A DNA stretch of 64,000 nt from Planctomycetaceae bacterium (GTDB lineage: Bacteria > Planctomycetota > Planctomycetia > Pirellulales > UBA1268). Positions 31,619 to 42,401 of this stretch are shown here, in pieces (the stretch's first letter is position 1; every line of letters starts with the position of its first letter). The stretch is from the NCBI GenBank assembly GCA_947449135.1, contig CANFQO010000004.1, positions 59,613 through 123,612 on the forward strand, in the 5' to 3' direction. The notes beneath the pieces were generated by a model. The model worked only from the letters and a program-made list of their open reading frames with translations. It did not search any database and was not told the origin of the DNA. The position numbers were made by a program, and so were the translations under genes.

Positions 31619-32107
31619 ATGGCTGAAAAACTCTCCCTCAAACAACGCGAGTCCCCGGCCGGCCCGGTATGGGAATTTGTGCACCCCAGATGTGCCCGCC
31701 GGCGGCGGGCCGACATGGAGGAGGTGGAGGCGATGGTGGAGGCGGGTGAAACGGAGATCGCCCGGGACGAACTCGTCTGGCTGCTCTCCGAATGCCCCGA
31801 CTTCCTCGATGCCCATGTGCACCTAGGGCTGATCGCTCTGGAGGAAGAAGACCCGAAGCTGGCGCGGGGCCACTTTGGCAGAGCCTACGAACTCTGCATT
31901 CGAGCACTCGAGGCTGCCGGCAATCCGCAGCCGCTCCCCTATGCGGTCGATGGCAACAAGCCGTTCTACGAGGCGGCGAAAGGACTCGTTCACTGCCTGC
32001 TCGACATGGGCCGCCAGAAGGTGGCACAGGATGTCTGCCGACGGATCGCGCCGCTCGATCCCTCCGATCCACTGTCTATCCAGCGTCTTGCGGAGCATCG
32101 CGCATGA
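31619..32107 (+). CDS. Hypothetical TPR-like protein
   Basis: 162-aa ORF; helical LLSECPDFLDAHVHLGLIALEEEDPKLARGHFGRAYELC; stop overlaps the tmk start (ATGA). Confidence 0.7.
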   Translation: MAEKLSLKQRESPAGPVWEFVHPRCARRRRADMEEVEAMVEAGETEIARDELVWLLSECPDFLDAHVHLGLIALEEEDPKLARGHFGRAYELCIRALEAAGNPQPLPYAVDGNKPFYEAAKGLVHCLLDMGRQKVAQDVCRRIAPLDPSDPLSIQRLAEHRA

Positions 32108-32757
32108 CGACAACGCCAACCGCTCACCCGCCCCGTTTCATCGTGCTGGAGGGCATCGACGGCGCGGGGAAATCCTCGCAGGTGGAGCCGCTCGTCGCCT
32201 GGCTGCGGGAGCGGGGCCGCACCGTCACCACCTGCCGCGATCCCGGCGCCACGCCGGTCGGCGATGCGATCCGGGAAATCCTGCTCAATCGCGCTGATCT
32301 CCATCTCGCGTCAACCGCCGAGATGCTCCTCTATATGGCGGCCCGCGCTCAACTCGTCGCGGACGTCATCCAGCCCAGCCTAGCCCGCGGGGAGTGGGTT
32401 GTCTCCGATCGCTACCTGCTCGCCAACATCGTCTATCAAGGTCATGCCGGCGGCCTCGCTCCCGATGCGATCCGGCAGGTGGGCGCCGTCGCCACGACTG
32501 GTGTCGAGCCCGATCTCGTGCTCGTGCTCGATGTCGATCTGGAAACGGCGGCCCGTCGGCTGGCCCGTCCGCTCGACAAGCTGGAAAACCGTGGCGATGC
32601 ATTCCGTAGCCGACTGCGGGCGGGGTATCTTGCCGAGGCGGCTCGGCGGCCTGATCGCATCGTCGTCGTCGATGCGGCCGGCGACCCCGCTGCGGTGCAG
32701 GCCAGCCTGCGGGCGGCGATCGAGCTTCGCTTCCCGGAACTCCAGCCACACGGCTGA
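32104..32757 (+). CDS. tmk: Thymidylate kinase
   Basis: RFIVLEGIDGAGKSSQVEPLVAWLRERGRTVTTCRDPGATPVGDAIREILL and WVVSDRYLLANIVYQGHAGGL. Confidence 0.95.
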   Translation: MTTTPTAHPPRFIVLEGIDGAGKSSQVEPLVAWLRERGRTVTTCRDPGATPVGDAIREILLNRADLHLASTAEMLLYMAARAQLVADVIQPSLARGEWVVSDRYLLANIVYQGHAGGLAPDAIRQVGAVATTGVEPDLVLVLDVDLETAARRLARPLDKLENRGDAFRSRLRAGYLAEAARRPDRIVVVDAAGDPAAVQASLRAAIELRFPELQPHG

Positions 32758-32773
32758 CGAGAAAGGCAGACCC

Positions 32774-33850
32774 ATGGCCTGGCAGGCAACCACAGGTCGC
32801 GGTGAGATCATCGGCCAGGATGCCGTGGTCGAACAGTTCGTGAGGGCCGCCGCCCATGGACGGATTGGGGGCTCCTATCTCTTTCTCGGACCGGCGGGCG
32901 TGGGCAAGAGCACGGTGGCCCTTGCGGTCGCGAAGTCGCTGCTCTGTGAGCATCCCCGCGCTGGGCTGGTCGCCTGCGGCGCATGCGCATCGTGCGTGCA
33001 GGCGGATGGAGGCAGTCATCCCGATATCGATGTCGTGGCGAAGCCGGCAGACCGGGCAACGATCCCGTTGGAAACGTTCATCGGGAATCCCGAGCATCGC
33101 ATGCGCGAAGGACTCTGCTGGCGGCTGCTTCTCCGTCCGGCGCTTGGTGGCCGCAAGGTGGCGATCATCCTCGATGCCGATCATCTCTCCGACGAGGCAG
33201 CCAACTGCCTGCTCAAGACGCTGGAAGAACCGCCCGACCGGGCCGTGATCATCCTGGTGGGCACCTCGCTCGAACGGCAGCTTCCCACGATTCGCTCGCG
33301 GTGTCAGATCGTGAGATTCCAGCCGCTTGCAGAGGAGAACGTATTCCAGATTCTCGCTGCGGAAGCCAGCACCACGGGAAACCCGGTCGATCCCGCCCTG
33401 CTCCGCCAGTGCGCCGCAGCCGCTGCAGGCAGTCTGGCTCGTGCACGCCTCCTGCTCGATCCGGAACTGACGGCATTCCGTGGACGGCTCATCGCGCTCC
33501 TGTCACAGCGGCCGCTGCACGGCGTCGAACTCTCACGGGAAACGATCGCACTCGTCGAGGCCGCGGGCAAGGAGGCGCCGCCTCGGCGGGCCCGGCTACG
33601 GATCGTGCTGGAAGCCGCAGTCGAATTTTATCGGGCCGCCATGCGGACCGCTGTAACGGGTGAACGGCCAGCCGATGCAGCGCTGGCTCAGCGGTTGACT
33701 GCTTGGAGTGCCGATGGTGAAGAAGCGGCGCAGGCGATTCAGAGTACGCTCGACGCGATTGAGTCCATCGATCGCAACGCCAACCTGACGATCCTCGTCG
33801 ACTCCTGGACGGCGCTGCTCGAACAACCGTCCCTGAACCGAGTGGACTGA
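32774..33850 (+). CDS. holB: DNA polymerase III delta-prime-like AAA+ subunit
   Basis: IIGQDAVVEQFVRAAAHGRIGGSYLFLGPAGVGKSTVALAVAKSLLC...CGACASCVQADGGSHPDI...ADHLSDEAANCLLKTLEEPPDRAVIILVGTSLERQLPTIRSRCQIVRF. Confidence 0.9.
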   Translation: MAWQATTGRGEIIGQDAVVEQFVRAAAHGRIGGSYLFLGPAGVGKSTVALAVAKSLLCEHPRAGLVACGACASCVQADGGSHPDIDVVAKPADRATIPLETFIGNPEHRMREGLCWRLLLRPALGGRKVAIILDADHLSDEAANCLLKTLEEPPDRAVIILVGTSLERQLPTIRSRCQIVRFQPLAEENVFQILAAEASTTGNPVDPALLRQCAAAAAGSLARARLLLDPELTAFRGRLIALLSQRPLHGVELSRETIALVEAAGKEAPPRRARLRIVLEAAVEFYRAAMRTAVTGERPADAALAQRLTAWSADGEEAAQAIQSTLDAIESIDRNANLTILVDSWTALLEQPSLNRVD

Positions 33851-34117
33851 GTAGGGCTCATCTCGTTCAGCCGCACGCGACGGGATCCAACGCTCGGGCT
33901 TGCCTGCGGAACCTTCCTATTCTGCGCGGACCCCGCGAGCCCTCTCGCCTACCGGGGCGACTGCGGGGTTTCTGCCTGACGTTCCTTCCACATCGATTTT
34001 TTCGGTCGTAGCTGTCGATCCTCCTGAAAGGTCGGCGGGTTTCGTACGGCGAACAACGCACCGTGAACGGAACGCATGCAGACCGGTGTGTGTCGCGGGC
34101 TAGGGGGGCGATCGGGC

Positions 34118-37100
34118 ATGTCGGAAAAAAGGGCGGGCGGAATCTTTGCATCGTCGTTCGTTGCCGGCCTCCTGCTGGCGGCGGCGATCTTCGCGCCACG
34201 GGCCTGGGAGCCAGTGCCCGGGCCCTATTTCGGCCTCGATGATCCGGCCTCGGTGGCATCTCCCGAGACTGAAGGGATCGAGGCTGCGCATGCCGAACTC
34301 TCCGCCCGTGCCCAGGCCCACGGGGCGAATACCGTAAACCGATCGAGCATCGATCGGCCCATGTCCTTGCAGGCGCATCAACCCGACCGCTCAGCAGGCC
34401 GTCCGTCTTCCAACAGTGAACTCGCCGATTCTGTCGCCTCGCACCTGCGGGCTCCGCTGGCAGCAGGAGCCTTCACGACCGTGCCGGCGGCTGGAGTCAA
34501 CCACCAGCCTTCCACGCCTTTGCCGTCGGTCACTCATTCGGCCTCGCCGGCGGCCCTTCCGCCGGAACGTGTTGCAAACGCCGACGCCTCAAGTCCCGCT
34601 GCCACAGCCGCGCTCGCCAGCACGTTGCCGTCGCTGCCAACGCCATCCAGTCCAGCGGCGTTGTCCAGCCCAGCAACGCCACCATCGGCAGCGCAGGATG
34701 AGGGAAGCACACCAGCGAACGTCATCAGTCAAGCCGTCCAACCGCCCGAGCCGCCGGAATCGCTCAAGGGGTTGATGAATCGTCTGCAGGCATCCCAGCC
34801 GACCGTCGTCCAGCAATCGCCTCAGCAAGCCCACCAGCCAATACAGTCCGAAGGACGCATTTCGGCGCCAACAGCGACGGTTTCTGAGTCGCAGTCCTCG
34901 TCGCAGTCGCTCGCGCACGCTCCCGCTCCCATCCCTGCGCAGTCGTCGCCCCTGGCCGTCGATCCTTACCGACCTGCCGCCAGCGCGCCGCGTTCGCTTG
35001 CCTTGCCGGTGTCGGCAGGTGCGGTGGGAGCGGTACCGCTGCCAGGCGAGCCGTGGACCGACCCCGATGGCGTCAACTGGTCAGACGTTGTCGCGTCACC
35101 ACGTTTGTCGACGACCGGCGGAGAACGGCGTCGTACGTGGCTGGGCGAGTGGCGGAACGACACGCGTGGAACGCTGCCGCGGACTGATGAACCCCAAGGG
35201 TCGGCAAACGCCTCCACGAGTAGGCTTCTCGATCGACTCCGAGGGGGCGATCGCAGGCAGGCACCGGCACCCGTTCCCGGCGCGGGGGGCAACGCCCCAG
35301 CAGACGTTTCCCCCCTCGACATCAGCCAATGGCCACGGGCTTTCAAACTGGAGCAGCAACTCGATCATCTCGCCTCGCTCGCCGCCGGGACCGAGCCAAT
35401 CAACCTCTGGACGAACCAGACGCGGGCCGCAATCCAGAGCGTTCACGACACGCGTGGACCCCGCGACGCCGCGGCGGATTCGAGCCTGATTGCCCTCGGT
35501 GAAGCGGTCATTGCCGGCATGTCACTGGCCGACACGACGATCGACGGCAGCCTGGCGACCCACACCCGCCGCGCCGCACTCGCCGTAGCCCGCCGGGTTG
35601 CCGTGTGGCGATCGACTGCGGCGTTCTTCGCGGCAATTGATCGCAATCCGCAGGAAATCAGCATCAACGACGCCGCCGCGGCGATGACCCGCCAGGCCGC
35701 AGGCCGGACCGTCGTGGAGATCGCCCGGCTGCTCGACGGCATTGAGCGGTTCGAGATGACGACCTCCTCAACCGATGCCCTGGCGGTGAAGACCTCCCTC
35801 GGTTCGATCTGCGGATTTTATCCAACGGCCGCACGCGCGGTGGCGCGGGCAGTGGAAGACCATTACCTCGCACCCAACGTGCGGATCGCCGTCCATCAGC
35901 AGTTCCTAGAAACACTGCTTCCGGGAGCGAGCGTCGACACCGCGCCCTTCCAGGATACGGTGATGGGACGCGAGGTGCGAGGCACGCGGACCGTCGAGCG
36001 CACGACCATTCTTCGGCTCGTTCCCGACGATGACGAGATCTGCTTCAACCTGGAGGTGCATGGCGACATCGCGTCACGTGCCATCACCGACGCGGGGCCG
36101 GTATCCGTAACGGCCCGCAGCGCCTCGGCGTTCACCGTGCGCAAGCCGATCACGATCTCGCCCCAGGGATTGTTGTTCGGCAATGCCACCGGCGTCGCGT
36201 CCAACCGCTCGCATGTCGACACCATTCAGACGAGCTTCGATGCCGTGCCGGTGATGGGTTCGCTGGTCCGCAACATGGCGAGAAACCAGCAGGCGGAAGC
36301 GATGCCCGAAGCCAACCGCGAGGTGATCGACAAGATCATCTCCCGCGCCTGCCGAGAGGTGGACACGCAGGCCGAGCCGGAGTTCGCCAAAATGGCTGAC
36401 CGCATCCGCGACCGGGTTTGGATGCCGCTGGTGAAACTCGGCCTCGACCCGAAGGCGGTGGCCATGCAGACGACGCCGTCGGTGGCGACGATGAGACTAC
36501 GGCTCGCGGGCGAAACACAACTAGCCGCCCACACGCCGCGGCCCCGCGTCGCCACCGACGCGATGCTAAGCCTGCAGCTCCACGAATCATCCGCCAACAA
36601 CGCGCTGGACAGACTCGGAGTCGCCGGCAAGCGGCTGACGCTCGAGGAACTGATCCAACTCATCTGCGACCAGGTCGGCGTGGAGTCGAAGATTCCTGAG
36701 GAGTTGCCGGAAGGGGTTTCGGTGACCTTTGCCAAGAAGCAGCCAATTCGCGTGGAGTGCCGCGATGGGCTGGTGCACGTCCACGTCGCGCTCGATGCGA
36801 TCGAGAGCGGCCGTCGCGATTGGTATGACATCGTTGCACGCGTCGCCTACAAGCCGGTCTGCTCGGGCCAGCAGGTGTTTCTCGAACGCGAAGGGCCGAT
36901 CCAACTGAGCGGAAAGGGGCACGAAGGCCGGATGGAGCTCGCGCTGCGGACCATATTCGGCAAGATTTTCCCGAAGGAACGGCCGATCGCGGTGCTGCCT
37001 GAGCAGATCGCGAAGAATCCGAAGCTGGCCGACGTGCAGGCGGCACAGGCTGTCAGCAGCGACGGCTGGTTCGCACTCACACTGCAACAGCGCACAACAC

Positions 37101-37180
37101 CCCCGCCCGCGATCGCATCCCCGCCGAAGCCGCAGCAAGGCCGCCCCACCGAAGCCCGCCGCAAGACCGTCTGGCGATAA
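34118..37180 (+). CDS. Large hypothetical protein, N-terminal membrane anchor/signal and low-complexity Pro/Ser/Ala region
   Basis: Continuous 1,020-aa frame; hydrophobic GGIFASSFVAGLLLAAAIFAP; about 300 aa P/S/A/Q-rich region; ordered C-terminal two thirds without a recognised family. Confidence 0.75.
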   Translation: MSEKRAGGIFASSFVAGLLLAAAIFAPRAWEPVPGPYFGLDDPASVASPETEGIEAAHAELSARAQAHGANTVNRSSIDRPMSLQAHQPDRSAGRPSSNSELADSVASHLRAPLAAGAFTTVPAAGVNHQPSTPLPSVTHSASPAALPPERVANADASSPAATAALASTLPSLPTPSSPAALSSPATPPSAAQDEGSTPANVISQAVQPPEPPESLKGLMNRLQASQPTVVQQSPQQAHQPIQSEGRISAPTATVSESQSSSQSLAHAPAPIPAQSSPLAVDPYRPAASAPRSLALPVSAGAVGAVPLPGEPWTDPDGVNWSDVVASPRLSTTGGERRRTWLGEWRNDTRGTLPRTDEPQGSANASTSRLLDRLRGGDRRQAPAPVPGAGGNAPADVSPLDISQWPRAFKLEQQLDHLASLAAGTEPINLWTNQTRAAIQSVHDTRGPRDAAADSSLIALGEAVIAGMSLADTTIDGSLATHTRRAALAVARRVAVWRSTAAFFAAIDRNPQEISINDAAAAMTRQAAGRTVVEIARLLDGIERFEMTTSSTDALAVKTSLGSICGFYPTAARAVARAVEDHYLAPNVRIAVHQQFLETLLPGASVDTAPFQDTVMGREVRGTRTVERTTILRLVPDDDEICFNLEVHGDIASRAITDAGPVSVTARSASAFTVRKPITISPQGLLFGNATGVASNRSHVDTIQTSFDAVPVMGSLVRNMARNQQAEAMPEANREVIDKIISRACREVDTQAEPEFAKMADRIRDRVWMPLVKLGLDPKAVAMQTTPSVATMRLRLAGETQLAAHTPRPRVATDAMLSLQLHESSANNALDRLGVAGKRLTLEELIQLICDQVGVESKIPEELPEGVSVTFAKKQPIRVECRDGLVHVHVALDAIESGRRDWYDIVARVAYKPVCSGQQVFLEREGPIQLSGKGHEGRMELALRTIFGKIFPKERPIAVLPEQIAKNPKLADVQAAQAVSSDGWFALTLQQRTTPPPAIASPPKPQQGRPTEARRKTVWR

Positions 37181-37496
37181 CACGCCGACGGTTCGGCGCT
37201 GCCCACGCCCTATCGCCGGACGTTCACCGTCCCCCTCTGGACGTTCGCTCCGTCGCCGCATTGGTCGAGGGCAGGCTCCCCGGACACCGGAGCGAGCATT
37301 AGGGCGCCTCGGCGCACAGAGACCAGCATCATCCCCGACGCGTTCGCCGAGCCGCCCCGCGAGCGCAGCGTGTTCGGGGAGTCTGCCCGGCAGCGATCCC
37401 TTCGCTCCCACGTCCCATTGAAATCCTGCGGGGCTGGCCGGACAATCCAGCCTCTCCCGAGATCAATCATCCGCACACTCCTCATCACAGGCCGTC

Positions 37497-38915
37497 ATGC
37501 ACGCTGAAACGCCCTCCTTCCGCATCGAATCCGACAGCATGGGCGAAATCAACGTGCCCGCCGACCGCTATTGGGGCGCCCAGACGGAACGTTCCCGCGA
37601 CAACTTCAAGATCGGAACGGATCGCTTCCAGTGGGGCCGTGCCGTGAAGAAGTCGCTCGGCATCCTCAAGAAGTGCGCGGCACTCGCCAACGGTGAACTC
37701 GGCCAACTGCCAGCCACCACCGTGAAGCTGATCGTGCAGGCAGCAGACGAGGTGATCGCTGGCACGCTCGACGCCCACTTTCCGCTGGTGGTGTTCCAGA
37801 CGGGGAGCGGCACGCAATCGAACATGAACGCCAACGAGGTGATCTCGAATCGCGCGATCGAAATCGCCGGCGGCGTAATGGGCTCGAAGAAGCCGGTGCA
37901 CCCCAATGACGACGTCAACCGTGGCCAGTCGTCGAACGACACCTTTCCCACGGCGATGCACATCGCCGCCGTGGAGGTGATCCATGACCGACTGCTGCCG
38001 GCCGTCCGCAGCCTGCGGGATGTCTTCGCGACGCTGGAGAAGCGCCATGCCGACCTCGTAAAGATCGGTCGCACGCACCTGCAAGACGCCACACCAATCA
38101 CGCTCGGCCAGGAGATCTCCAGCTGGCGGTCACAACTCGACGATCGGATCGCCGGGCTGGAGCGGGCGTTGCCCGGGCTCTACGAACTGGCGATCGGCGG
38201 CACCGCCGTGGGCACGGGTCTGAACGCACACGCCCGATTCGGCGAGGTGGCTGCACGTTGGATCGCGAAAGAGACCGGCCATCCATTCGTGTCGGCACCG
38301 AACAAGTTCGCGGCCCTGGCCGCCCACGACTCCATGGTCGACGTGAGCGCGGCAGAGCGGGGCCTCGCCATCGCGCTATTCAAGATTGCCAACGACATCC
38401 GCCTGCTCGCCTCCGGGCCGCGGTGCGGGATTGGCGAGATCTCGATTCCGGAGAACGAGCCGGGGAGCTCGATCATGCCGGGGAAGGTGAATCCCACGCA
38501 GTGCGAGGCCATGACGATGGTCTGTGCGCAGGTGTTCGGCAACGATGCCGCAGTGGCATTCGCCGGCTCTCAGGGTCACTTTCAGCTCAACGTCTTCAAA
38601 CCGGTGATGGTCCACAACGTGCTCGAATCGGCCGATCTGATCGCCGATGCCTGTGATTCGATGCGGATCCACTGTGCCGCTGGGATCGTGCCAAACCTGG
38701 CGAGAATCAAGCAGCATCTCGACGACTCACTGATGCTGGTGACGGCCCTCAATACCCACATCGGCTATGAGAAGTCGGCAAAGATCGCCAAGAAGGCCCA
38801 TGTCGAGGGGACGAGCCTGAAAGAGGCCGCCGCGGCACTTGGCTACGTGACTCCTGAGCAGTATGACCAGTGGGTCGTGCCGGTGGAGATGACCAGGCCA
38901 CTCGCCTCTTCGTGA
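37497..38915 (+). CDS. fumC: Class II fumarate hydratase
   Basis: [91 protein letters not shown]. Confidence 0.97.
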   Translation: MHAETPSFRIESDSMGEINVPADRYWGAQTERSRDNFKIGTDRFQWGRAVKKSLGILKKCAALANGELGQLPATTVKLIVQAADEVIAGTLDAHFPLVVFQTGSGTQSNMNANEVISNRAIEIAGGVMGSKKPVHPNDDVNRGQSSNDTFPTAMHIAAVEVIHDRLLPAVRSLRDVFATLEKRHADLVKIGRTHLQDATPITLGQEISSWRSQLDDRIAGLERALPGLYELAIGGTAVGTGLNAHARFGEVAARWIAKETGHPFVSAPNKFAALAAHDSMVDVSAAERGLAIALFKIANDIRLLASGPRCGIGEISIPENEPGSSIMPGKVNPTQCEAMTMVCAQVFGNDAAVAFAGSQGHFQLNVFKPVMVHNVLESADLIADACDSMRIHCAAGIVPNLARIKQHLDDSLMLVTALNTHIGYEKSAKIAKKAHVEGTSLKEAAAALGYVTPEQYDQWVVPVEMTRPLASS

Positions 38916-38977
38916 TGTCGTCCATCAGCCTCGCAGTGAAGGCACCGGTTTCTTCCGTAGACATAGAGGAGCAAGCA

Positions 38978-40084
38978 ATGGCGCACGAACACGCTTCCGG
39001 CCAGATCACCCGCCGGGCCTTCGCCGGCATGACCGCCCTCGCGGCTGCGGCCACCGCGACGCCGGCCGAGGCGAAGATCCGCCGCGTTGGCGGCGAGACG
39101 ATCCTCGGCGAAGGAGAACACACCTTTCGCGTTCGCCACCAGTTCCCTCAACTCCCCGACCGGTTCACCTGGCAGACCACCCACAACGTCGCCGTCGATG
39201 CCGCGGGCAATCTCTACGTGATCCACGAGGGACGAAAGGAGCAGAAGGACCATCCGGCAATCTTCGTGTTCGATCCGGCCGGCACATTCATCCGCGCCTT
39301 CGGCAGCGAATTCCAGGGGGGTGGCCATGGCATCGAGGTCCGCCAGGAAGGGAATGAAGAGTTTCTCTACGTCTGCGGATATCAGCAGGTGAAGGCGTTC
39401 GCGAAGATGACGCTTGCCGGGGAGATCGTCTGGTATCGCAAGGCGCCGATGGAGTCGGGGGCCTATGCGGCCGGCGAAGACGTCTCGACGACGCCGACGT
39501 GGAAGCGAGACGGATTCCTTCCCACGAATTTCGCCTTTCTGGATGACGGCGGCTTTCTGCTGGCCGACGGCTACGGCACCTTCCGTATCCACCGCTACGA
39601 CAAGGATGCCAGGTGGGTGAGTTCCTTCGGCGGTGCGGGGGACGGCCAGGGGACGTTCAACACGCCTCACGGCATCTGGATCGACCGTCGTCCGGCCGCG
39701 GATGGCTCGGCACGCGAGCCGTCGATCGTCGTCTGTGACCGGGCCCACGACACGCTGCAGGTCTTCGGCATGGACGGCACCTACCGACAAACAATCCCGG
39801 GCTTCGGATTGCCGGCCAACCTCGACACCTGGAAAAACCTGATGGTGGTGCCGGAACTGAAGGCCTGTGTGACGTTGCTTGATGACAGGAACAACGTCGT
39901 GGCGAGGCTTGGCCGGGCGGTTGAGCGGCTTGACGAGGTCAAGGACCTGCGGGGGCAGCCCGCCCAGTGGCGCGACGGGGAGTTCGTGCACCCGCACGAC
40001 GCCTGCTTCACGCCCACAGGCGACATCTTCGTGGCCGAGTGGGTGGCAACCGGCCGGGTCACGAAGCTTGAACGCGTGGGCTGA
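38978..40084 (+). CDS. Six-bladed beta-propeller (NHL-type) protein with Tat-like signal
   Basis: MAHEHASGQITRRAFAGMTALAAAATATPAEA; TTHNVAVDAAGNLYVIHEG..., GTFNTPHGIWIDRR, HPHDACFTPTGDIFVAEWVATGRVTKLERV. Confidence 0.85.
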   Translation: MAHEHASGQITRRAFAGMTALAAAATATPAEAKIRRVGGETILGEGEHTFRVRHQFPQLPDRFTWQTTHNVAVDAAGNLYVIHEGRKEQKDHPAIFVFDPAGTFIRAFGSEFQGGGHGIEVRQEGNEEFLYVCGYQQVKAFAKMTLAGEIVWYRKAPMESGAYAAGEDVSTTPTWKRDGFLPTNFAFLDDGGFLLADGYGTFRIHRYDKDARWVSSFGGAGDGQGTFNTPHGIWIDRRPAADGSAREPSIVVCDRAHDTLQVFGMDGTYRQTIPGFGLPANLDTWKNLMVVPELKACVTLLDDRNNVVARLGRAVERLDEVKDLRGQPAQWRDGEFVHPHDACFTPTGDIFVAEWVATGRVTKLERVG

Positions 40085-40145
40085 TCATCCACGCAACTCC
40101 AGGCTTTTCGTTTGCTTCCTTTTTTCCCCTCGACAGCACACCACC

Positions 40146-41453
40146 ATGCTTCCGTTGTTTCGATCAACAGCCCTCGTAGGAATCGTTGGCATGGCGGCCT
40201 CAATCGTGCCGTTTCTCGGAGGCGTTTCCCTGGCCGCGGAAACCAACTACGACGAGGCTGCCGTCAGGCAGTACACGCTGCCCGACATTCTTGCGGGGCC
40301 GGACGGAACGGCCGTCACCAACGCCGAAGCCTGGCGGGAGATAGCACGGCCGCACCAATTCAAGCTGCTGGAAACGTTTGTCTATGGCCGAAGGCTGCCG
40401 GCGGTGCCAGTGTCCGTGACAGGGAAGGTCGATCGCGCCGACTGCATGCTCGCTGGCAACGTCACGGCCGAACGGATCCAGGCCACCATCAAACTTGGTG
40501 ACGCGCCCGATGCTCTGACCACCGACGTCTTGCTGTATCTGCCCAAGAGCGCGCGACCCGCGCCGGTTTTTCTCCATCTCAACTTCCGTGGAAATCACGC
40601 CGAGTATCCCGATCCGGGCATCCGGCTCTCGACCGCCTGGGTACCGGACAACAAAGCCACCCCCGAGGTTGAACATGTGGCCACTGAGGCTTCCCGAGGT
40701 ACGAGCAGCCGCGGCTGGCCGGTGGAGTCCCTTGTTTCCCGAGGGTTTTGTCTGGCCACCGCCTACTGCGGAGACGTCTTTCCCGACCGCGCCGACGGTC
40801 GTCCCTCGAGCGCGCTGAAGTCGCTCGGGCGGCCCGTCGAGGGCACCCTGCCCCCTGACGAACCGGGCGGCATCGCCACCTGGGCGTGGCAACTCTCCCG
40901 TATTCTCGACTGGCTCATCACTCTGCCGGAGGTTGACCCCACGCGGGTGATCGTCGTCGGACACTCGCGGCTGGGAAAGACGGCTCTTTGGGCCGGCGCC
41001 TGCGACGAACGCTTCGCGATGGTCGTCTCAAATGACTCGGGCTGCGGCGGTGCAGCCCTCTCCCGCCGCAATTTTGGCGAGACCGTGGGTGCGATCACGT
41101 CACGGTTTCCCCATTGGTTCTGCCCGGCCTTCGCCACCTATGCCGACCGGGAGACGGAGCTTCCCTGCGACCAGCACACGCTCCTAGCCATGACTGCGCC
41201 CCGGCCGCTCTACGTGGCCAGCGCCGTCGACGACCGCTGGGCAGACCCGCGTGGCGAATTCCTCTCGTGCGTCGCGGCCGAGCCGGCCTGGAAACTCTTC
41301 GGCCTCGACGGACTTGGCACGCGGGAATATCCAGCGATCAACACCCCCGTGGGTCACTCGATTGGCTACCACGTCCGCACGGGTCGGCACGATCTGCTCC
41401 CGTATGACTGGCAGCAGTTCGCCGACTTCGCCGACCGTCTGCTCAGCAAATAG
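40146..41453 (+). CDS. Glucuronoyl esterase-like alpha/beta hydrolase (CE15-like)
   Basis: Signal peptide; VIVVGHSRLGKTALWAGACDERFAMVVSNDSGCGGAALSRRNFGETVGAITSRFPHWFCPAF..., LPCDQHTLLAMTAPRPLYVASAVDDRWADPRGEF. Confidence 0.87.
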   Translation: MLPLFRSTALVGIVGMAASIVPFLGGVSLAAETNYDEAAVRQYTLPDILAGPDGTAVTNAEAWREIARPHQFKLLETFVYGRRLPAVPVSVTGKVDRADCMLAGNVTAERIQATIKLGDAPDALTTDVLLYLPKSARPAPVFLHLNFRGNHAEYPDPGIRLSTAWVPDNKATPEVEHVATEASRGTSSRGWPVESLVSRGFCLATAYCGDVFPDRADGRPSSALKSLGRPVEGTLPPDEPGGIATWAWQLSRILDWLITLPEVDPTRVIVVGHSRLGKTALWAGACDERFAMVVSNDSGCGGAALSRRNFGETVGAITSRFPHWFCPAFATYADRETELPCDQHTLLAMTAPRPLYVASAVDDRWADPRGEFLSCVAAEPAWKLFGLDGLGTREYPAINTPVGHSIGYHVRTGRHDLLPYDWQQFADFADRLLSK

Positions 41454-41464
41454 CGACCGCCACA

Positions 41465-41494
41465 CGTGCAGGGGCCGAGGTCGGCCCCTGCACG
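41465..41494. terminator. Terminator-like hairpin after the CE15-like gene
   Basis: CGTGCAGGGGCC gaggtc GGCCCCTGCACG: perfect 12-bp stem starting 12 bp after the stop codon; no strong T-tract on the + side. Confidence 0.55.
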
Positions 41495-41561
41495 CAGCGT
41501 AGAAAACGAGATCGCATTTCAGATAGCTGCAGCGACGAATTGGCGAACCTGAAGACGTAGG

Positions 41562-41664
41562 CGAGGGGGTCGGCGGAAGCTCGAGGAGCGTTGGGCCGCC
41601 GCGGCCCCCGCGACGAGACTTTTGCCGCCCCCGAAGCCGGTGCTACACCTAAGTCATTTGCGCT

Positions 41665-41667
<3 letters not shown>
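41562..41667 (+). repeat. Dispersed intergenic repeat family A, divergent copy A3
   Basis: gagggggtcggcggaagctcgaggagcgttgggc...gcccccgcgacgag...ccgcccccgaagccggtgcta...catttgcgctctaga; same order of blocks as A2, ending at the same TAG-containing ctctaga. Confidence 0.6.
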
Positions 41668-42066
<399 letters not shown>

Positions 42067-42095
42067 TCACACGACTGGCCAGCACTTCCCTGAAA

Positions 42096-42111
42096 TGCAC
42101 ATGCTGTGCCA
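42096..42111 (-). promoter_or_regulatory. Putative sigma-54 (-24/-12) promoter of the PII gene
   Basis: Minus strand TGGCACAGCATGTGCA: GG-N10-GC spacing, one mismatch to TGGCACNNNNNTTGCA, about 93 bp upstream of the PII start codon. Confidence 0.65.
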
Positions 42112-42401
42112 AACCAAATACTCGATAGTTCTCGGTGTTTTTCCGGCTCGCCGCCAGCCATGTGTCGCGCCGGCGAGGCGCCACGATCCGGTTCCTGCAG
42201 CGATCACACCGTAGGAACCACGGCGAGTCGCGGTCGGATGGGGGTGGAGGGCGTGTTGTCACGCGGCTGAGGCGCCCTGTCTCCACAGCCACACGCTCCT
42301 GTGAAGCCCGTTTGCTACCCCTCCCCCTCGTTCATTACACTCCGGCAACGGTCTGCAATCGGGGTTCTTTGCTTTTCCCGCCGTCTTGGAGGATGCATCC
42401 C

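Noticed and set aside
33851-34117. 267-bp intergenic region as another family A/B repeat
   Set aside because: Contains GC-rich blocks and a T-run, but no block order matching A or B.
37250-37300. ccccggacaccggagcg upstream of fumC as a further REP-like copy
   Set aside because: Shares only a short GGACACCGG string with the 26 kb hairpins; no GGAA-loop hairpin is present.
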